A stretch of 64,000 nucleotides of DNA from Planoprotostelium fungivorum (lineage: Eukaryota > Evosea > Variosea > Cavosteliida > Cavosteliaceae): NCBI GenBank assembly GCA_003024175.1, contig MDYQ01000093.1, positions 62,001-126,000 of the forward strand, given 5' to 3'. Both the position numbers and the translations under genes were made by a program. Below the pieces are notes generated by a model that searched no databases, was not told where the DNA came from, and was given only the letters and a program-made list of their open reading frames with translations. Every line of letters begins with the position of its first letter. Position 1 is the stretch's first letter. Below are positions 28,750 through 39,807 of the stretch, one piece after another.

Positions 28750-30577
28750 TGCAACACATCCCGGACGAATTGTGGACAAACGTGTTCGATTTCTTACCCA
28801 CACCTGATCTTTGTTCCCCTTGCTTCACTTCTACGACTTTCCTTGATGCCGCTCGTCACATCATCAACAACCGCATCTCTGACAGCAGCAACTGGTGGCG
28901 TCATAGGAAGCAATTACCAGTGCACAGCAAAGACGTCATCCAGTGGTGGTTGTCTACCATCAGAGAGCCCACAAGATTAGAAGTGATGGAGGTGATCCAA
29001 CGAGATGTTGTAGAAGCGCTCCACCTTCTGGGCTGGAGCGACGAACACCTCTCCTCTCGTCACCGACTACTCACTCGCGAGGATGAGGACGAACGAGGAT
29101 GGTGCTGGAAAGACATTCTAGAAGAAGCCACGATCAGAGGCAGCAAGAAGACAATCAGCATTCTCCATGCGAGAGAGGAGACGATAGACGATGAGGAGCA
29201 ATGGTTGAGTTCTTCCGATCGTCTCGGACGAACAGGAAATTTGGAGATGATTCGATGGGCTCTCAACGATGCCGTGGACGGTCTTCCTAATTTCGATTGG
29301 TGTGATCTCGATCCTGACCAGTTGCATTCCCTCGCATGGGAGGCATCAAAAAGTGGACACAGCCACGTCATCGTTTGGCTCAAGCAGAGAGGACTCATCG
29401 ACGAGGAGATCGGCACTGCGATGTGAGTCGATGATGGAAGGTGTGGAAGCTGACGGAGGAAGGTACGGAGGAGCAGGAGAGGGAGGGAGAATGGACATGC
29501 TCATGTGGTTGGTGAGTTGTCTGTGGATTAGGAAGAGGGCTGACAGAGACAAAGGAAGAGAGTGAGATCCCGTGTGAATTTGAAGATCTTAGTTTGTTCG
29601 AATTCATTGGATCGTTATCCGCCCTCGAATGGGCCAAAAAGGTAATTATATGGAAGAGATGCAAGATAGGATGATTCTGATCGCTTTATAGCACGATGTC
29701 GAGAATAAATCTCCTTACCCAACCATCTACGAGTCAGCTCTGGAAGGTGGCTGTACTGATGTGAGATGCACGCGACGTGTTGAAATTCACTTTGTGTTAA
29801 GAGAAGCAGGTGATGAGATATTGCTTCGAAAATCGAGAAGGTCTGCCCGAGACTGAGATCATCGAAAGTTATCCGATGCATAATGATTGTCTTTCTTACG
29901 AGGTAGAGTCGATTGGAACGATTGAAAGTTCCAAACAAATGATCATCTCAGGCCATTCAATTGGCAATCGACCACAAGTTGATCACAAAAGACAGTGCGG
30001 TACTTATGCAAGAAAACTCTACGATGGACTTGTCCTTCCTCCAATGGATGCACGACAGGGGCACTCTCAATGCAGATTTGTGTGTTATCGGCGATGACGG
30101 CATCTACTGATCATCGATAGTGTAGAAGAGGCAGCGAGTCGCGATCACCTCGGCATCTTACAATGGGCAGTCGAGAAGGGTTATTCCTTCGATCGACAGT
30201 CGATGAACATCGCCATGCATTGTGGATCACCCGATCTGTTGGAGTGGCTCATAGAGAGTGAGGGTGAAGGTGAAAGTGTGGATGTTGATGGTACGACAGA
30301 ATACGATGTGAAGGAAGAGCAGATGTACGAGAAGATCGTTGAGAGATCTTCCGACCAGTACGAAAATCCTAGGCCATTCAATCTATTGGGACTAGAATGG
30401 TTGTTGCAGAGAAAGTGGAAGAAGAGTGAAGAAGAGGTGCGGAGGTGCATCGAGAGAGTGTGCACGGGATATCGATCGAAAAAGTGGATCACACCGCTTT
30501 GGGAGGAGGGAGAGGACAAGAGAATGGATGACAAGAAAGGAAAGAAGCGAAGCTCGAAGAAGATAAGAAGTGAATGA
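28750..30577 (+). CDS. F-box-like / ankyrin-type protein
   Basis: The start 'MQHIPDELWTNVFDFLPTPD' is a good F-box opening. After it come degenerate ankyrin-like units in several exons: 'GNLEMIRWALNDAVDGLPNF', 'ASKSGHSHVIVWLKQRGLID', 'SALEGGCTDVMRYCFENREG', 'HLGILQWAVEKGYSFDRQ', 'AMHCGSPDLLEWLIESEGEG'. The C-terminus is lysine-rich ('DDKKGKKRSSKKIRSE'). This mix is typical of the large ankyrin-like families in amoebae and giant viruses. SCF adaptor function is inferred from the F-box only. Splicing between about 29425 and 29700 was not fully worked out. Confidence 0.72.
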
Positions 30578-30649
30578 AAGAACATCATCACCTGCTCTTG
30601 TGTGGAGACACTATTCACTTCAACATGTCTTGAGTCTACCCTCCACAGA

Positions 30650-31249
30650 ATGACCGTTCTGCTCGAGTTTCGTTACTTCTGGTTCGCATTCGCAGGTGCG
30701 AAACGCGAGAGGTAGAAAACTAACAGAAACGATCACCAACCAAGTTGATCCGCAGACTCTCGCCCTCAAAACGATCTTTTTCTAAAAGATCTCAAGACGA
30801 CCAACAACAAGAGAGACGTTCTCGCTGCCAACCTTAGGAGACTCACCGATGAAGAGGCCGATGGCCCAAACAAGGTGGCCACTGCTGCATGGATTACCAC
30901 AGCTTCTGAGAGAGAATTGAATGGCTGGCTTACATTTTCTAAACAGGCATTCATTGACGCCGTAAAGGCGAAAGGACCCACAACCCAGGCCAGTGGTGAG
31001 TCGATTTTGATGTTCTTGATGTCGTCGTAAATAACATGTTTAAAAATGGTATCATTGAAATCAGGTATCAAACAGAGGATGGAGCAGGCAGCACAGGAAT
31101 TTCCAATCATTTATTCTCGTCGACTTGCTGCAGTGAGCCCGTTCTTCTTCCTGGAACCCTTCCAGCAAGCCATCTTCTACACTGCAACATTCAACGCCTT
31201 CCTCATAATAACCTTCTTTGCAACCAGGCGCGCGATACTGGCTTCGTAA
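30650..31249 (+). CDS. Small membrane protein, paralogue of the 62.3-62.7 kb gene
   Basis: The core block 'KRDVLAANLRRLTDEEADGP', 'NKVATAAWITTASERELNGW' and 'LTFSKQAFIDAVKAKG' aligns residue for residue with the gene at 62281-62703 ('KRHALAADVRRLTDQEASGP', 'AKAATGTWINTATEIELDIW', 'LTLSDQAFIDAVNSK'). As in that gene, an intron follows the block directly (about 31001-31064, GTGAGTCG...AAATCAG). The second exon ends with a hydrophobic segment ('FYTATFNAFLIITFFATRR') before TAA 31247-31249. The 5' end is uncertain: ATG 30650 with a 57-base intron keeps frame. No known family. See the next entry for possible continuation past the stop. Confidence 0.6.
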
Positions 31250-31766
31250 ATTCTCTACCGCAACAGAGGAGGAGGCATTAGGCTCTGGCGAATCAGACTC
31301 AACCAGCCCACGGCAAACCCAAGCTCCGTGGAAAAGGACCTTTGTACCTGGTCCGCAGCTAGCTTCTATGGCCGTGGAGCGGCGCTTGCCTACATCGCAA
31401 CGTTCATCGGGGTCAGAACCCCCGAGTACTTCCGCAGGAGTCGTCTCACAAAGACTGCCAACACCGTGTCCAAGACCACTGACGCTACAACCAAGTGCTG
31501 ATACTGCAACTAAGGCCACTGGCACCACAACAAAGGCCGTCGACACTGCAACGAAGACTGTCAACGCCACAACAAAGGCGATTGACACTGCCACACCTCC
31601 CACTAGTATATCCTCCAATCTATTTTATATTGTTGGATGCTGTCCAGCGTGTGGTTGCATTGTTTGGCATGCAGCGGCCTGTGTGTGCTGTGTGTTTCTA
31701 TTTGGGATTGTTTTAGAGTATGTCCACAGTACACCACACCTACAACAAGCTTATAAATATCAGTAA
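31250..31766 (+). other. Coding-like tail with TK-repeats, possible continuation of preceding gene
   Basis: The same frame as the upstream gene continues after its stop with 'GGGIRLWRIRLNQPTANPSS' and 'GRGAALAYIATFIGVRTPEY'. It then runs into Thr/Lys/Ala repeats ('NTVSKTTDATTK'), which continue in another frame as 'ATGTTTKAVDTATKTVNATT' and end 'LQQAYKYQ' at 31764-31766. Two short GT...AG segments (21 bases at 31246-31266, 20 bases at about 31490-31509) sit exactly where the frame breaks. Either these are ultra-short introns or the locus is decaying. Confidence 0.4.
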
Positions 31767-32029
31767 AGTGATTTCAAGGTAAGAAGAGAGGCGTGTGAGC
31801 AGACACAGATGGAAATACAAAGCACCAGGATGGCCACTGTGTGGCAAGGCTACTATTATTTAGTGTGCAGTGTTTTCCACCCAGTCTGTACAAAGCATAC
31901 TCTGAGCACAAAAGCTTACAAATATTATGCAGAGAATTTACAAATTGATCACAGGAAGCAAACATCCAGTGTGTGGTGAGTTGTAGATAAATCCGCTATT
32001 ACACATGAAAGGAGATGGTAACAAATCAT

Positions 32030-35000
32030 TTATAAAAAGGAATAGAGGACGGGAGCTAACATGAGACCATGAAACATGGCCAAGAGGAAGACAGAGAAGA
32101 AAAACTTGAACATGATTCGCAACAGTTCGTGGGAAGCGAATCCCAGGACACTGACACCAATGAAGCTCGTGAGACTGGCACTGAACACACTCGGTCCTCT
32201 ACTCGTGTTCAGCACTATCTTCACATGTCTCTTCTCACATCTTGCTGAGACCACTGATGATGGCATCGTATCTCAGATTCATCGGCTGTGGCTCATCTTC
32301 CTCCAGACGATCGAGAGCCCTCCTGTATTCCGTGTGAATGGAGTGTCCAACGTGAGTGCAAGCGTCCACTGCCAATCCCAAATTGAGAAGGAGAACGGTG
32401 AGGGTCATGTTGTTCAGCCCGATGTTCCACAGCCACATCATCCCCAGTAGATCTGCGTACCATTCAGAACGAAAGAGAAGCGGAAAGTATCACCCAACAT
32501 CGTGGCAAAGAGAGATACGACGACTAGAATGGATATCTTGATGTCACCCAAGAAGAAAAAGGTGAACAAGAAGATGCATGCTGGACGATGATGAGATCAG
32601 ATGAGATCAGATGATCAGATGATCAGATGATCAGATGATCAGATGATCAGATGATCAGATGATCAGATGAGAGATCACCCGCGACAGCCGAATAGCTCTT
32701 GACATTGTTCTTCACCATGCCAACGTACTGTTCCCAGTACAGATACCTCATAGAGTACGGATAGATCTGTACATCAGCATAAGCTCTGCACTGTCTTCGA
32801 GTCGTTATCATTGCCTCCGCCTTCTCTGTGTCAGTGTCCAGCGTGATGTGCTTTCCCTGCATTCTCGCCGCCTTGATCGTTCCTGTTTTCACATCATCAT
32901 CCACACTTGGTCTCTGTCTCACCGAATTGGAAGATGATATCGTCGATGTACTTGTACCCCCCTCTTGGATCAGCCAGGAACAGATAGAGGTAGATGTAAA
33001 AGTCTTTCTCCGTCGTGGGACGTCCTTCTTCTGTGACTGTGATGTTGTCGATGCTCTCCACATACATCTCGATCAGATTCTCGATGAAATTTGCGCTACC
33101 TGAAACATTCAGTTCGTGATGATACATGGTGAGATGGAATGACCTGGAGGTAAAAGTTGACGACTCTGTCTCAACATCGCTTCAAAGTCCTTCAGATCGG
33201 GTAGAGGCTTCTTCACGTACTCTAAGTAGTCACACATCCAACAGGAGATGGTACCGACGATGTAAGGTGACGATGTCATCTTCGATACGTCAGTGAGAGC
33301 AACACGGATGACTCACGTTACGGTGGAAGTAGATCAATTGATCTTGCACGGCTGGCTTGTGATAATCTGCGGGACCGCTGACGAAATCAACGGCGTCTTC
33401 TAAGCCTTTAAAGTATCTGGAGAGATAAGATGGACGTTAGCACGGTGAACCCACTCGTCCACTTTGATCGTGAAGGGAAGGATGTACGTATCGTGAGGTA
33501 GTACATCGGCGTCTGTCAATCCACCCTCCTGTGGGGGATTTAGCACCGATAGTGATGACTCCATTCACCAATTGTGTGGTACCGTAGATAGAAACGGAGG
33601 CAAGAGCGATGGCCAATAGGATCTATGTTACATCAATGATGAAATCGAATCGTATGACATCGTCCTTCTGATGAGAGCTACGAAGATGATGTGACGTCGA
33701 TGTACTCGATAGATGATGGATGGATCACCATAACGATGCGAGTGACACGATGGAGGAGGAAGGGTCCGAAATATCTCCTGACGAACCATTCTCCCATCGA
33801 CTGTGGTGTCTCTTGGGTCATCTCTTGCATCTCTTCCTCGTTCATCCTCTCGTACTGATCTGCCCTCTTGATGCAAGGCACACAATCGAATCTGTTCTGC
33901 TCTGCCCTCCTCTCGTTGATGGCCAGTAAAGCCACGAAGAGTGTCATCTGATAGATGAAATCGATCAACACCGCCACCGCATTGAAGAGACAGAATCCAG
34001 ATATGCCCGGAAGTGGACTGGTTGATCCTGCGATGAACGCGATGAAGTCTGTCGATTCGAATTTGCATTTCGTGTGGATGGAGAGACTCACTTGTTAGTG
34101 AAGTGAGGGTGATGGATGAGCCAACTTGAGACAAAGCGGTGGAGATCCTCTGCTCGTGATGTCCCCTGGGGAGTCTCTCGTAAGCGCTCATCAATATGAA
34201 CTGTTGATATCAATCGACGATGACGTGGATCACATCACGATGTCATCCGTTCCGATGCTTAAGATGAGGAAGGGCATGACCAATACGGCGGAGGAGAAGG
34301 TGGCATTCAACCAGCCACAGATTCCAAAGGAAGTGATGATGGCCAACAAGATACCCACCACACCACAGAATCCTATTTGAATCAGATGTAAGAGGGAGAG
34401 AATGGATCACCCAGTGTGACTTTGGATCGAATCAAATTGATGCGAAAGAGTGCGAAGGAGATGTAAGCCACCATGAGAGAGAATGTGATGACAAAGAGTG
34501 GGATGTCGTTCTTCGTTCCTCTCTGTACTTCCTGTGCTTGACTCACCTGTTCTTCGTTACAAACTTATTTTTATCTCTCTCCTACACGATTACATTCGAC
34601 ATGGATGATTCAACGATGTTCATCATTAAACGAAAGACATTTAACTTACGGGAGCTCTTCGATAGACTGTAAAGTGAGCCGATTCAAATCGACCCAAGAC
34701 ATTGACAAAGTGGGTCTCCCACAGATCAGCCTTCTCTTTCGTCCCCTCGTTGTTCTTGATGAGATAAGCGAAAGCCATGGCAGACGCCCGGACGATAAGT
34801 TGTCCAGTCACATTGTAACCTCCCAATAAACTCGTGCTCGGTATCTGATCGGTGTGTCACGATCATCACGTCGTGGAGATCCATCACCTGAAACGGTGTA
34901 TTGTCCACTCTCGATACTGTGGCGTGGATGTCTCTGTCCATCTGGATCTCACTTTCCTTCTCTCCCCACAACCTCAAGATCGAACTGATCGATCAGTCGT

Positions 35001-35540
35001 TACATACAATGGCGAAACACACCTCTGCATGCATGGAGCGGAGGGATAGGGTTTGAAACACAGGTCAGAGTAGGTGAAGTTCTCTCCGGACGGGGTCTGC
35101 AGCACGATGGAAGATGCGAGCTGATGGAGTCGAAGGGCGTCGAGAAGGAAATCCGTGTATAGAATGTCCTTTCCCTCAGGTTTTCCTACCAGTATGCCCA
35201 TGGAGAGACGGAAATCACCAAAGTTGGAAACGTGATCATTTCGATCGTGGCTGGGATTAACGTCACATCGTAATTATTTGGTGGGTGTGATGGTATAGAC
35301 TCACACTGCTTCTGATCCTACAGGGATCCACACTTTCTCGATCGGTTCTGTGAAATCTAATCTTGTGATCCCTACAGCACTGACGGCTGTGATGATGAAA
35401 CAGACGAAGAGGATGAGCCAGGGTCGTGTCGCACAGAAGAGTCCGAGGTGGGAGTAGAAAGTGGACAGTTTGGACTCGATTGCATCGTGGCACAAATGGA
35501 AGAATAAAGCCGTCTTATGGGCAACTGAACGAATTGTCAT
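32030..35540 (-). CDS. Patched/NPC1-like RND permease with sterol-sensing-type domain
   Basis: About 850-900 residues in some 15 exons. The N-terminal region reads 'FYSHLGLFCATRPWLILFVC' (first TM) and 'RLDFTEPIEKVWIPVGSEA', the standard opening of Patched-domain proteins. The sterol-sensing-like block includes 'IAFIAGSTSPLPGISGFCLF', 'QMTLFVALLAINERRAEQNR' and 'FDCVPC', equivalent to the F..G...P.P..R.FC....DF..Q.T...A....D.KR motif. The second permease half ends 'SFIGVSVLGFASHELLRIMF' and 'LLAMFHGLMLAPVLYSFL'. These families move sterols or other lipids across or within membranes, driven by ion gradients; the substrate here is unknown. The first luminal loop seems short compared with NPC1 (no NPC1 N-domain seen), nearer to PTCHD-type proteins. 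One intron (about 32585-32675) carries a GATCA-type repeat. Confidence 0.87.
32587..32672. repeat. TGATCAGA microsatellite in an intron
   Basis: About ten tandem copies of GATCAGAT-type octamers, starting with two GATGAGATCA units. It lies inside an intron of the Patched-like gene. Each unit contains the palindrome TGATCA. Confidence 0.9.
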
Positions 35541-36074
35541 TCGGTCTCAATCATCCAGATGTGACAGAATGAGGCCGACAAATTTAATCCTCTAAAAGAA
35601 CTTTAAATCCCAAACAGGGGGTGACCGATCACCCGCACTGCGGAATGAAGCCAACTGTTCGTTGGTGCCGCGGTCACCTCCGTGGCGTCTTCAATGATAT
35701 CACTTCGTTGTTCGTCGACGAAATCTATCTATAAAGCCAATACAAACCGTGAGACGGCAAGTTCGCTAATGAATAAGTCTGATTGTTTGTTGTGAAGCAT
35801 CTTGAAGGTGGATGTCCACAGTGGATTGAAGTAAGCTATCACTACGGGCGTCAATTCTAGAGTTCTCTCGGAGGTTTCGGGGTGAAATCTGTCCAAAAGC
35901 AGTTTTACTCCAGTTTTCCATAGATGCCACAGACAAACGAAAAAACATCTTTCATACACAAACCACACCAGCCCACGTGCCACGCACCAACCACAGCCGT
36001 ATTTAAGGTAAGAGATTTAGTTATATCCATGTTTGTTCAATCCGCTATCGCAGCCCAAACACCAACACGTATCA
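35541..36074. other. Intergenic between divergent genes
   Basis: Upstream of both the Patched-like gene (-) and the repeat coiled-coil gene (+). An 84-codon open frame on the minus strand (35729-35983) lacks any family motif and I do not call it. Confidence 0.45.
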
Positions 36075-37696
36075 ATGTCTGTTTTGAATGTTCTCGATCC
36101 CCTCTCAAAGCAACAAGCCGTTCTCAAAGCTGAAGCCGAGAAGCACATCCTCACAGAGGTCCACGACCGAGTGATTCATCAAGAGCAGACGATTCGCATG
36201 CACGATGTCCAAGAGGAGATTAAGAGACTCCCTCACGAAGAAGCAAAGTTCAGAGCCCAAGAAGAACTGCTGAGAACACAGAATGCCAAGAGCTCTGAAC
36301 AAGCATACAAGGAAGAACAAGCCCTCCGTGCCGCAGAGAACACAAGAAACAACACACTCGAGGAGCTCTCTCGTAAGACCAGCTCAAAGGAGGCCGATCG
36401 TCTGATGGTGAGTTTTACATTCCATCCATCTGGATCTAACATTTTAAAGGACGAGGAGAGAAAGGAGAGATTAGCTCAAGAAGTGCGAACACACGCACAA
36501 GAGGAACTGCTCCGCACAAAGAATGCAGAGCTGGCCTCTCGCCTCTCCGACGAGGAGCTCGCCAGAGCCGTCGAAGCCGACAGACGTGCTCACATCCACG
36601 AGGACATGTCCAGAAAGATGTCCGCCAGAGAGGCTTCCCACCTCGAAGACCAAGAACAAGCCGAGAGAGTCGCCGCCGTACGCCGTAACTCCATCAACGA
36701 GGAGATCGCCCACAAGAGTGCCGCAAAGGAAGCAGGCAGAATGGAAGACGCCGAGCAGAAGGAGAGAATACTGAGAGATCAGACTCACTTTGCGGCCCAG
36801 GAGGAGCTGCTGAGAAAGACGGGAGGAAAGGAAGTCGTCAAGGCCCAGGAAGAGGAGAGAAAGGAGCAGATCCTCCGCAACGAGACACACTACACCGCCC
36901 AGGAGGAGCTGCTGAGAAAGGTGGCAGGAAAGGAAGCCGTTGCCTCTTACACCGTCGGTCAGCAGGAGAATCTCCAGGTGCGATGCTGACAAAGAAGAGC
37001 GAACGTGACTGTCTGCAGGCACCCAGGCTGACACCCAGAGAGGACGAAGCTCATGCGAAGGTGCAAGAGCAGTTCATCAGCACCTGGTCCAAGGCAGAAG
37101 CAGACCGTCTCGTCAGCGAAGAGCGAACGGAGAGATTGACGGACAACAAGCACTTTGTCACCACCGAGCAACTCTTACACCACCAGAACGGAAAGCTCGC
37201 CGGACAACTCGAAGACCAAGAACAAGCCGAGAGAATCGCCGCCGTCCGCCGTAACTCCATCAACGAGGAGATCGCCCACAAGAGTGCTGCAAAGGAAGCA
37301 GGCAGAATGGAAGATGCCGAGCAGAAGGAGAGAGTGCTGAGAGATCAGACTCACTATGCCGCACAAGAAGAGCTGCTGAGAAAGACGGGAGGAAAGGAAG
37401 TCGTCAAGGCTCAGGAAGAGGAGAGAAAGGAGAGGATCCTGAGGGAGCAGACGCACTACGCCGCCCAGGAGGAGCTGCTGAGAAAGACGGGAGCGAAGAG
37501 CGTGAACGAGCAGATGGAGATCGAGAGACAAGAGAGAATGCAGGAGGATAGAAAGGCCTCCGCTCACGAAGAGATGGTGAGAAAGCAGAACGCTCTTCAG
37601 GCGAGAAAGGCAGCCGAGGAGGAGCAGCAGAGACTCATCCAAGACCTCGAGGCCAGAGCTGCCGCCAGAGGACCCCAGCCCGTCTTCAAGTCGTAA
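36075..37696 (+). CDS. Repeat coiled-coil protein (Glu/Arg/Lys-rich)
   Basis: Three exons (36075-36407, 36450-36977, 37019-37696) encode about 512 residues, nearly all predicted helix. Imperfect units of about 30 residues recur: 'AQEELLRTQNAK', 'AQEELLRKTGGKEVVKAQEE', 'ERKERILREQTHYAAQEELL'. The pattern ERxERxxxxxxxxAxEELLRKxxxKEA repeats at least 12 times. A block of about 240 bases in exon 2 (about 36643-36880) recurs in exon 3 (about 37209-37446) at roughly 93% identity. No family is recognised; such proteins can be trichohyalin-like cytoskeletal or flagellar scaffolds (inference). Start ATG 36075 ('MSVLNVLDPLSKQQ') is preferred over an in-frame ATG at 36033. The stop is followed within 50 bases by the convergent glycosidase gene. 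Confidence 0.8.
36643..37446 (+). repeat. Internal duplication, two copies of about 240 bp
   Basis: Copies at about 36643-36880 and 37209-37446 share long identical runs, for example the block coding 'RNSINEEIAHKSAAKEAGRM' followed by 'EDAEQKER'. They differ mainly at third positions, which suggests recent duplication or gene conversion between exons 2 and 3. Confidence 0.85.
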
Positions 37697-37757
37697 TTCA
37701 TAAAGGAATGGGATAAGAAAATGTTGAAATGTGTTACAATGTAAGATTTGTTTGTAT

Positions 37758-39709
37758 TTAGACGAAGGCCGTGATCTCGTAGGTTCGAATGGATTGAGAG
37801 GGAAGGACGTCGAGTAAGATGGTGCCCTTCACTGTCTTCTGCATCTGAGCGTACTTTTCTCCTCCCACCGTGGTGCTCCACACGTTAGCCGTGGCATTCA
37901 CTTTGGAAAAGAGAGATAGATCGAAGGTGAACCTTGTGGTGTCAATCTCTTCCTCTCTCATCTCCTCACCCTGCTTGTTCCTTGTCGTTGTTGAAGCTGA
38001 CGATGACCAACTTGTTCTCCTTCGCATCGTAAGCCGCTGCAGATGATCCAGAGAAGCCAGCGTTCATGATCTGCATGCCCGGACGGATGTGTCTGTCTCT
38101 CATCAGCCTCCACATGCATCTACACCTTCACCTGGTGTAGTGAGCCATCACGTAATGCTTATCACTGGGTCCAAACAGTGTCTTGTTTCCAATATCACCC
38201 CAGAACAGTCCCCAGCCCTGAATTCGTTCAATCAGGCCAACGGATACACGCAGAAGTGAAGAGATGATCTCACCTGAGCGCTGTCGATGGGTTGCCAGTA
38301 ACACCAAGCAGTGGGGTGGAGAGACAACAGATCCATGTTCAGAGCGGCAGCCATGGACATACCCGATCCATCACCGTCTCCATACTCTGTGTTCCACAGC
38401 TTCTTCCCATTCACCGCATTGTACAATGCTCCTCTGTCACCTCCCATCTGTTCCTGTCACTCTCCTCTCCTCCGAATCACTCACGTATTGATATCCATGC
38501 ACGTTCACTCTTCCCACCATCTCTTGTACCTGACATCATCAATGATTCTCCTCTCGTTTCCTCACATTGGATGGTGTCTGAGTCCAAGTGAAGCGAGCGT
38601 AATCGTAAGTGTTCTCGTCTGCGGCAGAGACGATGGTGTCGTTCATTCCCAAGCGGTCGAGTTGTTTTCTGAGTCGAATGATGACGTCTGCCATCTCTAA
38701 TATGTCAAAGTGGCATCCTGTCTCGATTGAGTGGGAGACGATCACTCATCTCTTCACCTTCTTGGTTTCCTACGGCCAGCCAGAAATGGTTGCTCGGCTC
38801 GTTGAACGCATCGACTGAAGTGAACTCGAGGCCAAAGTTGTCCTTGAAGTATCTGAACGTCATCAGAGTGGTGCAGATGGAAGAGGAGGGTCACACCTGG
38901 CGATCGTGGCCAGGTAGATGGCGTGATCATCTCTGTGAGATTCATCCAAATTGCTCAGACCTAAGTGAGTTAATCATCTGGTGATCGATCATCGGAATTT
39001 GCACCAAAGAGACCTCCGGAGGGGTTCAAATCTTTGCACTGATGACCTTCAACGTTTCATTTGCCTCGTGTCTCTCACCTGCCACCAGACGGGAGAGTTT
39101 GAAAAGAGCTCGAAGAGGTTGGCACCTCTCTTCTTCGCCTTCAAGAGCATGTCCCTCTGATTCGCATCTCGAGTCCAGTTCCATGAGCTGCTGCTCGGGT
39201 CTTGGCTTCCCCAGTCCACCCAGAGTGCATCGATCTGCGATGGTGTCGGTTTGTATGTTCACAACACAACATCGGTTGAGATGATTACTCTGCTTACCTG
39301 TCTCTCGGGAGGAATGAGCCAAGATTCAGACATGCTCTTTCCGTCGTAAGGCTTGTGACTTGTGGCGCCAGCATTGTACCGCACGATGTTGAAACCGAGT
39401 CCTGGTAGCACCCAGCTGTCAGCTCCGTTGGTGATGTTGACCTTTTATTGTTCATTTGTTGGTGATTCATGTTGCCTCACCTGGTCCATAGTGAAGAACA
39501 GATCAGCGAAATCATCGCGATCACCAAACTGTTTTCCCCACCTAGAAGGTCAACAAGATCCGACACAGAAGAAAGATCGAAACTCACCAAGCTAAACTGG
39601 CACCCCAGCCCTCCCAGACGCCATACTGGATGGAAGGTATGATACGAACCTCGTCACAGGCACAATAGGCAACCAGACAGGAGAAGAGAAGTAACTGTGC
39701 TCCCCTCAT
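37758..39709 (-). CDS. Secreted GH30-like glycoside hydrolase (endo-beta-1,6-galactanase type)
   Basis: About eleven exons. The signal peptide is 'MRGAQLLLFSCLVAYCACD'. The mature start 'IIPSIQYGVWEGWGASLAWW' with 'GKQFGDRDDFADLFF' is the conserved opening of GH30 endo-beta-1,6-galactanases. The acid/base region is 'SVDAFNEPSNHFWLAVGNQE' (Glu in NEP). The nucleophile region is 'KLWNTEYGDGDGSGMSMA' (Glu in NTEYG). 'YCYWQPID'-like text ('AWCYWQPIDSAQ') is the last barrel strand. A beta-sandwich follows and the protein ends 'QSIRTYEITAFV'. It probably degrades beta-1,6-linked glycans of prey or plant material outside the cell or in the food vacuole. Both catalytic Glu residues are present. Confidence 0.88.
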
Positions 39710-39807
39710 GTCGCGTGATAAAGCGAATGCCGGGTCGGTTCGGAGAATTATCATCTACATCACGCACCAACGGTTTGTAATTTACTATTTTATTGGTCAT
39801 ACTATCA

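Noticed and set aside
31061-31618. 185-codon minus-strand frame rich in Val and Ala
   Set aside because: Antisense of the TK-repeat tail; its low complexity mirrors that repeat.
35729-35983. 84-codon minus-strand open frame starting MARGLVWF
   Set aside because: Reasonable composition but no motif, no neighbours in frame and no family likeness; it lies between two divergent genes.
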